NCBI RefSeq assembly: GCF_030551875.1
Contig: NZ_JAUOZU010000005.1
Coordinates: forward strand, 62,001-126,000
DNA: 64,000 bases
Origin: Fluviirhizobium alvei
GTDB lineage: Bacteria > Pseudomonadota > Alphaproteobacteria > Rhizobiales > Rhizobiaceae
Direction of reading: 5' to 3'
How positions within the stretch are numbered: the stretch's first letter is position 1; each line of letters opens with the position of its first letter. Under the pieces are notes generated by a model that ran no database searches, was not told where the DNA came from, and saw nothing but the letters and a program-made list of their open reading frames with translations. The translations under genes and the position numbers were made by a program. This document shows positions 1-7,497 of this stretch, one piece after another.

Positions 1-177
1 TTCGATCACTCCATCGTTGGTGATGATTGCACCGTCCGTGGCAGCCGCGAAGCGAACGCTCGGGGAGCTCGAAGCAACACTGATGATGCCGCCGGCTTCC
101 ACAATCAGTTCATCCATCCCGGACATGCCAGTGAGCGTGGTAATGGTCGTGCCGCTGGTAACAGTCGTCGTGGTCAT
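1..177 (-). CDS. N-terminus of a Ser/Thr/Gly-rich surface-type protein (partial)
   Basis: Only the first 59 codons are present; the gene runs off the left edge. The ATG (complement of 175-177) is preceded by an AAAGGTG-type ribosome site. The peptide starts with a Thr/Val/Ser-rich stretch and then alternating polar and hydrophobic residues with Gly turns and an 'EAGG' motif. This resembles the N-termini of repetitive beta-helical autotransporter- or RTX-type exported proteins of rhizobia. No enzymatic motif is visible in this fragment. Identity beyond repetitive surface protein is not supported. Confidence 0.6.
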   Translation of the reverse strand, partial: MTTTTVTSGTTITTLTGMSGMDELIVEAGGIISVASSSPSVRFAAATDGAIITNDGVIE

Positions 178-263
178 CTCGCACCTTTTTTAAATGGGTC
201 AGCAGGGATGCCGACCGACTTATGATGGCTGGATGACAGGCATGTGACGCTGGCGGTGGCCGA

Positions 264-728
264 TCAACTGCGGCGCGCGTCGAGCGCCTTGCGAATGGTT
301 TCGAGAACGGGAAGCACTTGCTCCACGGAATGCGCCTGGACGATATCTCCGATCCAGGCCATTTCGCCCATCACCGTGGCGATCGCCTTGCCATGGATCG
401 CGCGACCGGAATCGGTCAGGTCCACACGTTTGGAACGGCCGTCATGGTCGTCCGGCCGGACCGCAATCCAGCCGGATCGCTCCAGATGGCCGAGCGTGTT
501 CGTCATCGCGCCCTTGGAAACCTGCAGGGCGCGCGCGATTTCGAGTGGCGTCCGGCCATCGCCAAGCCGAACCAGATGGTTGAGAACGGTAAATTGCGGC
601 AGCGTCATCGTGCCCGGCATGACCTTCTCGAACGCGGCACCGGACAATTGCGCAACGATGCCGATCTCGTTGAAAAGGCGGAATATCTGCCCGAGGTCCG
701 GTTTGTCCGCTGCCGAGTTTTCATTCAT
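264..728 (-). CDS. MarR family transcriptional regulator
   Basis: A 154-residue protein of typical MarR length. A winged helix spans about residues 43-105, with a recognition-helix region (LQVSKGAMTNTLGHLERSG) and a wing carrying the DDHDGRSKRV element that matches the MarR D-x-R-[ST] wing signature. Its start overlaps the stop of the upstream Tat-nitroreductase gene by four bases (ATGA), so the two are co-transcribed from the promoter near 1.9 kb. That promoter carries a long palindrome, so autoregulation of the two-gene operon is the likely job. The ligand is unknown; a redox-active or electrophilic compound would fit a nitroreductase-like partner, but this is inference. Confidence 0.88.
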   Translation of the reverse strand: MNENSAADKPDLGQIFRLFNEIGIVAQLSGAAFEKVMPGTMTLPQFTVLNHLVRLGDGRTPLEIARALQVSKGAMTNTLGHLERSGWIAVRPDDHDGRSKRVDLTDSGRAIHGKAIATVMGEMAWIGDIVQAHSVEQVLPVLETIRKALDARRS

Positions 729-1873
729 GCCGATCTGATCCGCGTTTCGTAAGGCCAGCGAGGTGCCGGCCCGATTTCGCCACCATAGCCCAGCCGAACG
801 AACATTTGCACCGTTTCCTGCGGTTGAATGGCAAGTGCTGTGCGTAGCCTGTCGAAATGGGGGCGCATCTCGACATATTCCTGCAGGGCCTGGCTGAAAG
901 GCTGCATTGAAAGCCCTTCGGCCGTCGCCGCGAGATTGAGCCGCACATAGTCGCGACCGGCATTGATCTGCTCCCCTCTCACGTTGCCCGGTGTCGTGAG
1001 CCAGAGAAAGGCCATGGCGGTATCGAACTGACTGCGGATAAAATCCACCTGCTGGCTATAGGATTGCGAGGTCGGATCGAGAAGGTCGTTGCGGTCAAAC
1101 AGACCGACTGTGTCCATGGCGGAGACGAACAGACTGTCGATGGCAATCCCATCCGGATTGGCGGCAATTTCGGACCGGCCGATGCGCATGAGATCCACGC
1201 TTTCCTTTGCCGCACCAGGCGTCAGGAATTCGGTTTCCATCGCCGCCCAGGCCAGCGAGCGCAGGTCGCCAACGCGCGTCGGATCATCGGCGTAGCGGGC
1301 GGGAAAATGGCGTGAAGCGGCGGCAATCCGTTTAAGCGAATCTTTTGGTACCGGGAGCGCGATATCATAGTTCGAACGATTGGTGCGGCGTCGATAGATT
1401 TCCTGAAACAGGGGATCACGCGCAAGACCATCCTGCCGGACGAGCCGGATATGGGCAACCGGCCGCTCGTCAAGCCGGGGCTGCGGCTCGCCCTCCGGGA
1501 AAAGCGCGATCTCGGCGCGAAACCCGCGTTCCATGGCCGCCATAGACAGAAGTTCGAGAAATGCGCCGAGCCCGATTGTGATCTGACGGTCGAATGGATC
1601 GGTTTCCGGCAATCTTCGATCCTTCTGACAATAAAGCGTGATTTCGTCCGCAGTCCCGAGATCGGCAATCCACGGCTGGCGGTTGTGCGGATTGGGTGCG
1701 AGGATCGCATGGGAAAGGACCCAACGGCGGAGATCCGCCTCTTCCGCGCCTTTCTTCGGGTCCCAGACCGACTGCGCATCGCCATCCTGGCGCGAAAGCA
1801 CCCAGATTGTAGTCGCGGCAGCTGCCGTGATCACCCCGCCACCCAAAATGAGCATGAAATTCCGTCTGTTCAT
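725..1873 (-). CDS. Tat-exported nitroreductase-like (Acg family) protein
   Basis: About 382 residues. The N-terminus (MNRRNFMLILGGGVITAAAAT) is a twin-arginine signal: RR followed by FM, then a hydrophobic stretch. The mature part resembles the Acg/nitroreductase-like FMN-binding family, with motifs such as NPHNRQPW near the start and RRRTNRSNY mid-protein. An in-frame ATG lies 12 bases upstream, but it abuts the operator palindrome and has no ribosome site. The ATG chosen here has GGAG six bases upstream, inside the alternative N-terminus. First gene of an operon with the MarR gene. A periplasmic flavoprotein reductase or flavin-sequestering role is plausible; the substrate is unknown. Confidence 0.8.
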   Translation of the reverse strand: MNRRNFMLILGGGVITAAAATTIWVLSRQDGDAQSVWDPKKGAEEADLRRWVLSHAILAPNPHNRQPWIADLGTADEITLYCQKDRRLPETDPFDRQITIGLGAFLELLSMAAMERGFRAEIALFPEGEPQPRLDERPVAHIRLVRQDGLARDPLFQEIYRRRTNRSNYDIALPVPKDSLKRIAAASRHFPARYADDPTRVGDLRSLAWAAMETEFLTPGAAKESVDLMRIGRSEIAANPDGIAIDSLFVSAMDTVGLFDRNDLLDPTSQSYSQQVDFIRSQFDTAMAFLWLTTPGNVRGEQINAGRDYVRLNLAATAEGLSMQPFSQALQEYVEMRPHFDRLRTALAIQPQETVQMFVRLGYGGEIGPAPRWPYETRIRSA

Positions 1874-1885
1874 TTGCATCTCCAT

Positions 1886-1923
1886 TAGTTCGACGTAAAA
1901 CTATATAGTTTGATGTCGAACTA
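1886..1923. promoter_or_regulatory. 38-bp near-perfect palindrome, probable MarR operator
   Basis: The two 19-base halves match at 17 of 19 positions when one is reverse-complemented. The outer arms are TAGTTCGAC and GTCGAACTA; the core AAACTATATAGTTT (1898-1911) is a perfect palindrome on the same centre. It sits 13 bases upstream of the chosen start of the nitroreductase-marR operon. Such a long dyad could hold two MarR dimers or one dimer overlapping the promoter. The gene starting rightward at 2039 is about 115 bases away and might share the control. Confidence 0.8.
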
Positions 1924-2038
1924 CATGTCAAGCCACCGTCGCTTCGTATGCATTTGCAGGTGAGCAGACGCATTGGTCTCGCTTTGCCGATGAATTCCGC
2001 TAGATTGCCGGGCAAGATTCTGAAGAGAGGAGACAACC

Positions 2039-3604
2039 GTGACCGAAGCCCCATCCGAGATGATGAACGGAGCCGAAAGCCTCGTCCGGACGCTGGTGAA
2101 TTGCGGCGTCGATCTCTGCATCGGCAATGCCGGCACCAGCGAAATGCACTTCGTTTCGGCACTCGATCGCGTGCCGGGCATGCGCGCCGTGCTCGGCCTG
2201 TTCGAAGGCGTGGTTACCGGTGCCGCCGATGGTTATGCCCGCATGGCGCAAAAGCCAGCCGCAACCCTGCTTCACCTCGGACCGGGCCTCGCCAATGGCC
2301 TCGCCAATCTGCACAATGCCCGCAAGGCGCAAGCGCCGGTCGTCAACATCATCGGCGACCATGCCACCAGCCACCAGCGCTACGATGCGCCGCTGTCGAG
2401 CGATGTCGAGGCCTTTGCCGCCACCGTATCGCACTGGGTTCACTCTTCGCGAGAGGCCCGCAATGTCGCCGCCGATGCCGCGCGTGCCGTTCAAGCCGCC
2501 CGTCAGGCGCCCGGACAGATTGCCAGCCTGATCCTGCCGGCCGATACGGCCTGGAGCCCGGCGCTCGGTCCCGCCGGCGCCCTGCCGGTTCTGCCGCCCG
2601 CTCCGGTCTCCTCGCTTGCCATTGCTACGGCCGCAACCGCGATCCGGAAAGGAAAGGCGGCGCTCCTCATGCGCGGTGCGCTGCTCCATGGCGCCGGGCT
2701 CAAGGCTGCCGGCCGGATCGCCGCCGCCACAGGAACCCGGCTGATGGCCGATACATTCGCCCCCCGGATCCGGCGCGGTGCCGGTGAAATCAGCGTCGAA
2801 CGTATTCCCTATCGGCCAGGACCGGCGCTGGACTTCATGGCCGGCATCGAGACACTCATTCTCGTCGGCACCCAGGCGCCGGTCGGTTTCTTCGCCTATC
2901 CCGGCCAGCCGAGCGAGTTCACCCCTCCGGGCGTCTCGATCCTGCAACTCGCCCATCCGCATGAGGATGGCGGTGCCGCACTCGAAGAACTCGCAAGCCT
3001 GCTGGCCGGATCCGCCACCGCCCGCACGAACCCGCTGGCGCCGCCCGCCGCACCGCAGGATGGCACGCTTACCCGTGAGACCCTGATGGCGATCGTCGCG
3101 GGCCGGCTGCCTGAAGAAGCAATCGTTGTCGATGAATCGATCACGGGTGCCTTCGGCCTCTATGGCATGCTCGAAACGGCAGCCCCCTTCGATTGCCTGC
3201 AATTGACGGGTGGCGCGATCGGCGACGGGCTACCCATGGCGACGGGTGCGGCACTCGCCTGTCCGGATCGCAAGGTGGTGACGCTGCAGGCCGATGGTTC
3301 GGCCATGTACACGCTGCAGGCGCTCTGGACCCAGGCGCGCGAAAATCTCGATGTCGTGACGATCATCTATGCCAACCGTTCTTACAAGATCCTCGTCGAG
3401 GAGATGAAGGGCGTCGGCGCCGAGATCGGAAAGAGTGCCGCCAGCCTGTTCGACCTTGCCAATCCGGCGCTCGACTGGGTGCGGCTTGCCGAAGGTATGG
3501 GCGTGGAAGCGACCCGCGCCGAGACAGTGGCACAGTTCGATTCAGCGCTCACGGCCGCGCTTAAGGCCAAGGGGCCGCGGCTGATCGAAGCCGTTATCGG
3601 CTGA
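2039..3604 (+). CDS. Thiamine-diphosphate enzyme, acetolactate synthase large-subunit-like
   Basis: A 521-residue protein with the three-part TPP-enzyme layout. The N-terminal pyrimidine-binding domain has the activating Glu in LGLFEGVVTGAADGYARM. A central domain follows, then a C-terminal PP-binding domain with GGAIGDGLPMATGAAL and the Mg/TPP motif beginning ADGSAMYT and ending in a YANRSY loop. The start is GTG with GAGGAG seven bases upstream; an internal ATG lies a few codons later. It is shorter than classical IlvB (about 570 residues) and has no small-subunit partner nearby. It is therefore more likely a catabolic 2-oxo-acid decarboxylase or ligase (benzoylformate decarboxylase-like) than the biosynthetic enzyme. 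The 3' end overlaps the convergent MocR gene by 11 bases. Confidence 0.8.
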   Translation: MTEAPSEMMNGAESLVRTLVNCGVDLCIGNAGTSEMHFVSALDRVPGMRAVLGLFEGVVTGAADGYARMAQKPAATLLHLGPGLANGLANLHNARKAQAPVVNIIGDHATSHQRYDAPLSSDVEAFAATVSHWVHSSREARNVAADAARAVQAARQAPGQIASLILPADTAWSPALGPAGALPVLPPAPVSSLAIATAATAIRKGKAALLMRGALLHGAGLKAAGRIAAATGTRLMADTFAPRIRRGAGEISVERIPYRPGPALDFMAGIETLILVGTQAPVGFFAYPGQPSEFTPPGVSILQLAHPHEDGGAALEELASLLAGSATARTNPLAPPAAPQDGTLTRETLMAIVAGRLPEEAIVVDESITGAFGLYGMLETAAPFDCLQLTGGAIGDGLPMATGAALACPDRKVVTLQADGSAMYTLQALWTQARENLDVVTIIYANRSYKILVEEMKGVGAEIGKSAASLFDLANPALDWVRLAEGMGVEATRAETVAQFDSALTAALKAKGPRLIEAVIG

Positions 3605-5021
3605 TCCTGTCGGAGCCTGTTTCCAGCGCGTGTCGCCACCGAGTGGCGGCATCCGCCAGAACCTGCGGCGCAAAGCCGGAATAGCCAAGCACCATGCCGT
3701 GCCGCGGCTCGGCATCGACATACATTGAGGACAGTTTGCGCCCACCGAGACCGGCATGCCGGGCGGCAGCCTCCAGAACATGGTCCTCAACGTCTTCGGG
3801 CGAGAGCGCGATCAGATGCAGGCCCTGATCGGGCGGATGAACCGTAACCGCTGAGCCGGACAGGGCAGCCACGAGCGCATCCCTTGCCACCCTCGCCTTG
3901 CGTCGTGCCCGCCGCAGATGGCGGGCGAAATGCCCTTCCGCGATGAAGCGTGCAAGTGGCGCTTCGACCAGTGTCGAGGGAAAGCGGTCCGAATGAAAGC
4001 GGACGGCGAGGATGGGATCGACAAGACGTTCTGGCAACACCGCATAGCCGACCCTGAGGCCCGGAAAGAGCGCTTTCGAGAAGGAGCCGACATAGATCAC
4101 ACGGCCCTCGCCATCGATCCCCTGCAAGGACGACAAAGGCGGTCCGGCAAAGCGGAACTCGCTGTCGTAATCGTCCTCGATAATGAAGGCATCGGCACGG
4201 CGCGCCCATTCGATCAGGGCAAGCCGCCGGCGCATGCTGAGGGTTACGCCGAGCGGGAACTGGTGCGACGGCGTCACATAGGCGACACGGGCATCGGGAG
4301 CGATCCGCTCGCCGGCAGCGATGTCGATCCCTTCGCCGTCGACCGGAACGCCGACAACCCGCATGCCGGCGGCGCGAAAGGCCTGATGCGCCATCGGGTA
4401 ACCGGGATCCTCCATCCAGATCGCATCGCCGGGCGCCATCGCACCCCGCATGATGAAGTCGAGCGCCTGCTGTGTGCCCGCTGTCAGCAGGATCTGGTCG
4501 GGATGACAGCGGACGCCGCGCGCCGCACGCAGATAATTTGCGACCTCGTTGCGCAGGCCCCAGCCGCCGCGACTGTCGCCATAGGTGAAATGGGCAGCGC
4601 CGGGTCGGGCCAGATCTTTCATCAACAGGTTCCGGAAGGCCGCCATCGTCTGTTCGTCGGCCATCGAAACGCCGAGCGTGCCGGGAAGAGCACCCTCGGG
4701 TAAACCTGCGCGCATCCGTTCATCCGGCTTCGGCCGCGCCAGAAGCGGTACGGCATCGGCAACGAACGTGCCGGCACCGGTGCGCGCCTCGACAAATCCG
4801 TCGGCCAGCAGCATCTCGAAGCTTGCGACGGCCGCACCACGCGACACGCCTAGCCTCCCAGCCAGATCGCGGGTCGTCGGAAGTTTCGCACCGGGCGGCA
4901 ACTGACCGCTTTCGATCAGTCGGCGAAGCGCTTGATAAAGCGCGATTCGCCGAGGCCCCTCCTCCGGAAGGACGGGAATGAGTAGTGACCAATCGATAGG
5001 ATTGGTTCGTTTTTTCTCCAC
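3594..5021 (-). CDS. MocR/PdxR-type GntR-aminotransferase regulator
   Basis: About 475 residues: an N-terminal GntR winged helix (LPTTRDLAGRLGVSRGAAV and the following GAGTFV wing) joined to a fold-type-I aminotransferase domain with the PLP-lysine motif GSFSKALFPGLRVGY. Family members usually sense PLP or related compounds and control a divergent gene. The divergent neighbour is a PNPOx-fold protein, which suits a vitamin B6- or amine-linked role. GTG at 5021 is chosen because AAGAAGG lies nine bases upstream; the longer frame would need a TTG codon at 5045. ATTGG/CCAAT half-sites lie around the start. Confidence 0.88.
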   Translation of the reverse strand: MEKKRTNPIDWSLLIPVLPEEGPRRIALYQALRRLIESGQLPPGAKLPTTRDLAGRLGVSRGAAVASFEMLLADGFVEARTGAGTFVADAVPLLARPKPDERMRAGLPEGALPGTLGVSMADEQTMAAFRNLLMKDLARPGAAHFTYGDSRGGWGLRNEVANYLRAARGVRCHPDQILLTAGTQQALDFIMRGAMAPGDAIWMEDPGYPMAHQAFRAAGMRVVGVPVDGEGIDIAAGERIAPDARVAYVTPSHQFPLGVTLSMRRRLALIEWARRADAFIIEDDYDSEFRFAGPPLSSLQGIDGEGRVIYVGSFSKALFPGLRVGYAVLPERLVDPILAVRFHSDRFPSTLVEAPLARFIAEGHFARHLRRARRKARVARDALVAALSGSAVTVHPPDQGLHLIALSPEDVEDHVLEAAARHAGLGGRKLSSMYVDAEPRHGMVLGYSGFAPQVLADAATRWRHALETGSDRISR

Positions 5022-5046
5022 CGGATTGGACCTTCTTGAAACCAAT
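4989..5046. promoter_or_regulatory. ATTGG half-site array, candidate MocR binding region
   Basis: Four copies of the pentamer ATTGG/CCAAT occur in 58 bases: CCAAT at 4989, ATTGG at 5001, ATTGG at 5025 and CCAAT at 5042. The first pair forms CCAATC-N5-GATTGG. The array spans the translation start of the MocR gene and the promoter region of the divergent PNPOx gene. MocR proteins typically bind repeated half-sites in such divergent gaps. Half-site identity is inferred from repetition only. Confidence 0.5.
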
Positions 5047-5088
5047 TGACCAGCCTATCCCTGCATCATCAGGAAAGGAAAACAAGCC

Positions 5089-5820
5089 ATGAATTCAAAA
5101 CTGCGTCCCGGAACCGCTGAAACCTACCCGATCACCGACCGCAATCGGGCAAAACGCCTGCATGAACGGGCGAAATATGACCGCGAGAGCGTCTATGCGA
5201 TTTTGGATGCCGGCCTTCTCTGTCACGTCGCCTATGTCATCGACGGCCAGCCCTACTGCACGCCCACAATTCACTGGCGCAAGGGCGACTGGCTCTTCTG
5301 GCATGGTTCTGCCGCCAGCCGGATGCTGCGCAACCAGTCGAAGGGAGCGCAGGTTTGCGTGACCGTCTCGCATATCGATGCGCTGGTCCTGGCGCGCTGC
5401 GGCTTCAACCACTCTGCCGATTACCGCTCCGCCATGTGTTTCGGCACGGCAAGACTGATCGACGACCCGAACCAGAAGGCCGAGGCATTGCGCGAGGTGG
5501 TCGACCGCTTCTATCCGGACCGGACCAGTCTGCTGCGTCCAAGCACGGACCAGGAAATCAAGGCGACGTCCGTGGTCGGGATGAAGATCGAAGAAGCCGC
5601 CGCCAAGGTGCGCACCAAGGGCGTCGGCGATGAGGAGGAAGATCTCGGCCTGCCGATCTGGGCCGGTATCTTCCCGGTCACGACCGTGATCGGGGCGGCC
5701 AAGGCAAGCGCGTTGATTCCGGCCGGAACTGAGATGCCGGAAAGCCTGAAGATCTACGCCGAAGGCCGAAGACTCGACGACGCCCTACTGGAAGCCCAGG
5801 CACATTACGAAGCGGAATGA
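5089..5820 (+). CDS. PNPOx-fold (NimA-like) flavin-binding protein
   Basis: A 243-residue protein with a strong AGGAAAGGA ribosome site. The N-terminal motif TDRNRAKRLHERAKYDRESVYAILDAGLLCHVAYVIDGQPYCTP (residues ~16-60) is typical of the pyridoxamine-phosphate-oxidase-related split-barrel proteins. The HGSAASRMLRN segment lies where these proteins bind FMN phosphate. It is divergent from and probably controlled by the MocR gene. The exact reaction is unknown; members bind FMN or F420 and reduce or sequester small molecules. It is not the biosynthetic PdxH: the length and motifs differ. Confidence 0.8.
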   Translation: MNSKLRPGTAETYPITDRNRAKRLHERAKYDRESVYAILDAGLLCHVAYVIDGQPYCTPTIHWRKGDWLFWHGSAASRMLRNQSKGAQVCVTVSHIDALVLARCGFNHSADYRSAMCFGTARLIDDPNQKAEALREVVDRFYPDRTSLLRPSTDQEIKATSVVGMKIEEAAAKVRTKGVGDEEEDLGLPIWAGIFPVTTVIGAAKASALIPAGTEMPESLKIYAEGRRLDDALLEAQAHYEAE

Positions 5821-5836
5821 CGCGCGGCTCGCCCGC

Positions 5837-6745
5837 TCATGCAGCCTCGGCGGCCACCGGCGTAAAGCTACGGCTGCCGAGCACGCTGCGAACATAGTCC
5901 GCCACCGCCTTGACCGGCTGCGGCGCACCGTCCCGCACTGCCAGTCCGATCTCGTAGGTTCCGAGATCGGGCAGGCCATGACGCTCGTCGAGCGCAACCA
6001 TGTCATCCTGCAAGAGGAAGCTCGCGAGCGGCGCAACCGCAATATCGGCCCGGATGGCGGCAATCTGTCCCATATGGTTGCCGCAATAATAGGCGATGCG
6101 GAACTGTTTCTGTGACTTCGTCAACTCTTCGAGCGCGCGCTTGCGCCAGATGCAGCCATCGTTCCAGACCGAAATCGGCAAGGGATCCTTGAGATGGGCC
6201 TGGCCATGACGGCGCCCGGCCCAGACCAGCTTCTCGGTCATGACGATCTCTGCCTGATCTCCACGAACACCATCCAGGAAATTGAAGAGCGTGAGATCGA
6301 GCCTCTTTTCATCGACGGCGCGGCGGAGATTGGTCGACTGGTCGATCGTAACATCAATGGCGAGCTGCGGCCAGGTCTCGGACAGGTGCTTGAGCATGCC
6401 GGGCAGCATGAGTTCGCCAATATCGTCCGGCGCGCCCAGCCGCACGATGCCGTTCATGTCCGGAACCATGAAACGACAGACCGTATCGTTGTTGAGCTGC
6501 AGCATGCGCTTGGCATAACCGAGCAGCATTTCGCCATGATGGGTCATCGATACCGAGCGGGCATCGCGGCGAAAAAGGCTGACGCCCAGCATTTCCTCGA
6601 GCTTCTTGATCTGCATCGATACGGCCGACGGCGTGCGAAACACGACCTCGGCGGCCGTGGTGAAATTGCCTGTCTCGGCGATGGCGACGAACGTCCGCAG
6701 CACATCGAGTTCCAGCAGCGGCAGGGATTGAGCCTGAATGTTCAT
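5837..6745 (-). CDS. LysR family regulator (candidate VtlR-like)
   Basis: About 302 residues. The N-terminal helix-turn-helix reads LDVLRTFVAIAETGNFTTAAEVVFRTPSAVSMQIKKLEEMLG, followed by a LysR substrate-binding domain. An upstream in-frame start exists at 6805, but the Met at 6745 gives the usual N-terminus. It is divergent from a DUF1127 gene. In Brucella the LysR regulator VtlR is known to activate small DUF1127 proteins, so this pair may be an equivalent. Orthology is inferred from context, not from an alignment. Confidence 0.85.
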   Translation of the reverse strand: MNIQAQSLPLLELDVLRTFVAIAETGNFTTAAEVVFRTPSAVSMQIKKLEEMLGVSLFRRDARSVSMTHHGEMLLGYAKRMLQLNNDTVCRFMVPDMNGIVRLGAPDDIGELMLPGMLKHLSETWPQLAIDVTIDQSTNLRRAVDEKRLDLTLFNFLDGVRGDQAEIVMTEKLVWAGRRHGQAHLKDPLPISVWNDGCIWRKRALEELTKSQKQFRIAYYCGNHMGQIAAIRADIAVAPLASFLLQDDMVALDERHGLPDLGTYEIGLAVRDGAPQPVKAVADYVRSVLGSRSFTPVAAEAA

Positions 6746-6779
6746 GGCGGCATCTTTCAGATTTTTTGAGCCAAACAAG

Positions 6780-6931
6780 GAATTCTTTGCGTTTGATTGA
6801 ACCACGAAAACGGACGAAGGTCAAGAAATCGGCGGAGAAGAACGGCACGTCAAGGAAGGGCTGGATCCGAAGCTGCAAACCGTAACGTCAAATATTCTTA
6901 TATCAGACATGAATTCTATTCGTTTGTCTTA
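6780..6931. promoter_or_regulatory. Two related 21-bp direct repeats in the LysR/DUF1127 gap
   Basis: Copy 1 (6780-6800) begins GAATTCTTTGCGTTTGATT and copy 2 (6911-6931) begins GAATTCTATTCGTTTGTCT; 16 of 21 positions agree, in the same orientation, 131 bases apart. Copy 1 lies just upstream of the LysR start and copy 2 about 50 bases upstream of the DUF1127 start. They are good candidates for binding sites of the LysR protein itself. No other explanation (ORF, hairpin) covers them. Confidence 0.5.
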
Positions 6932-6980
6932 TGGGTCATTCGGCCCCATATTCCAGATGCCAACCACGAAAGGAAAAGTC

Positions 6981-7187
6981 ATGGCCGCCTTGAGTTTTGA
7001 TCACAGCACCCAAACCACATCGTCCGGATCCGCATGGCGCGCATTGCCGGCCGCGATCCGTGCACTTGCCGACTGGAGCAGACAGCGCATCCACGAACAC
7101 CGGATCCTCTCCACCTACGACAGCATTCCCGCAGGCGCGATGAAGGATCTTGGGTTTCCCGGTGCGGAGCATGTGAATGAAGGCTGA
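6981..7187 (+). CDS. DUF1127 small basic protein
   Basis: 68 residues from the ATG at 6981, which has AAAGGAAAAG just upstream. A longer reading from 6909 lacks a ribosome site. The C-terminal half (ALADWSRQRIHEHRILSTYDSIPAGAMKDLGF) fits the YjiS/DUF1127 pattern: W near the start of a basic amphipathic helix, R-x-L, and a terminal L-x-D-L-G-[IF] motif. DUF1127 proteins in Rhizobiales are small basic proteins linked to RNA and phosphate or carbon homeostasis. A strong hairpin follows about 70 bases downstream. Confidence 0.82.
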   Translation: MAALSFDHSTQTTSSGSAWRALPAAIRALADWSRQRIHEHRILSTYDSIPAGAMKDLGFPGAEHVNEG

Positions 7188-7255
7188 TTGTGACGCGATC
7201 CGCCGCATGCCCGAATGCGACAAAGCCTTCTATAGGCGCATCGCCTGCCCATGAA

Positions 7256-7285
7256 GCGCTTCGCTTGCCCCGACAAGCGAAGCGC
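7256..7285 (+). terminator. Perfect 12-bp hairpin downstream of the DUF1127 gene
   Basis: GCGCTTCGCTTG and CAAGCGAAGCGC are exact inverse complements separated by the 6-base loop CCCCGA. The hairpin starts 68 bases after the DUF1127 stop. The following sequence is only moderately T-rich (TTCTGTCTCTTTCTG), so intrinsic termination is likely but not textbook. A stable 3' end of the small mRNA, or of an sRNA, is an alternative. Confidence 0.6.
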
Positions 7286-7422
7286 AATGCCGTTCTGTCT
7301 CTTTCTGACCAGTCGCCATCCCCGTCGCGACACTCCTCCCTCCCAGTCTTCGACACGCCTCTCTCCTCATCCAGACCAGAAAATTTCGCTTTTGTCGCAA
7401 TGATGGCGCATTCAGCATTGTA

Positions 7423-7484
7423 AATGTCGCTCATGCGCAGCATTATTCTGACGCATATCGACAACTTTGTGTCTCAGCGACATT
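7423..7484. promoter_or_regulatory. Inverted repeat upstream of the GlxA-type regulator
   Basis: The 310-base gap 7188-7497 holds the hairpin above and no supported gene. Near its right end AATGTCGCT (7423-7431) and AGCGACATT (7476-7484) form exact 9-base arms separated by 44 bases, ending 13 bases before the start codon of the AraC/GlxA gene. The spacing suits two regulator half-sites around a promoter rather than an RNA stem. Autoregulation is an inference. Confidence 0.4.
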
Positions 7485-7497
7485 ATCGAGCGAAACC

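Noticed and set aside
1873-1885. Upstream in-frame ATG of the Tat-nitroreductase gene
   Set aside because: It touches the operator palindrome and has no ribosome site, while the next Met has GGAG at six bases and begins directly with the twin-arginine motif.
2039-3604. Calling the TPP enzyme the biosynthetic acetolactate synthase (ilvB)
   Set aside because: It is shorter than IlvB, has no ilvN partner and sits among unrelated single genes.
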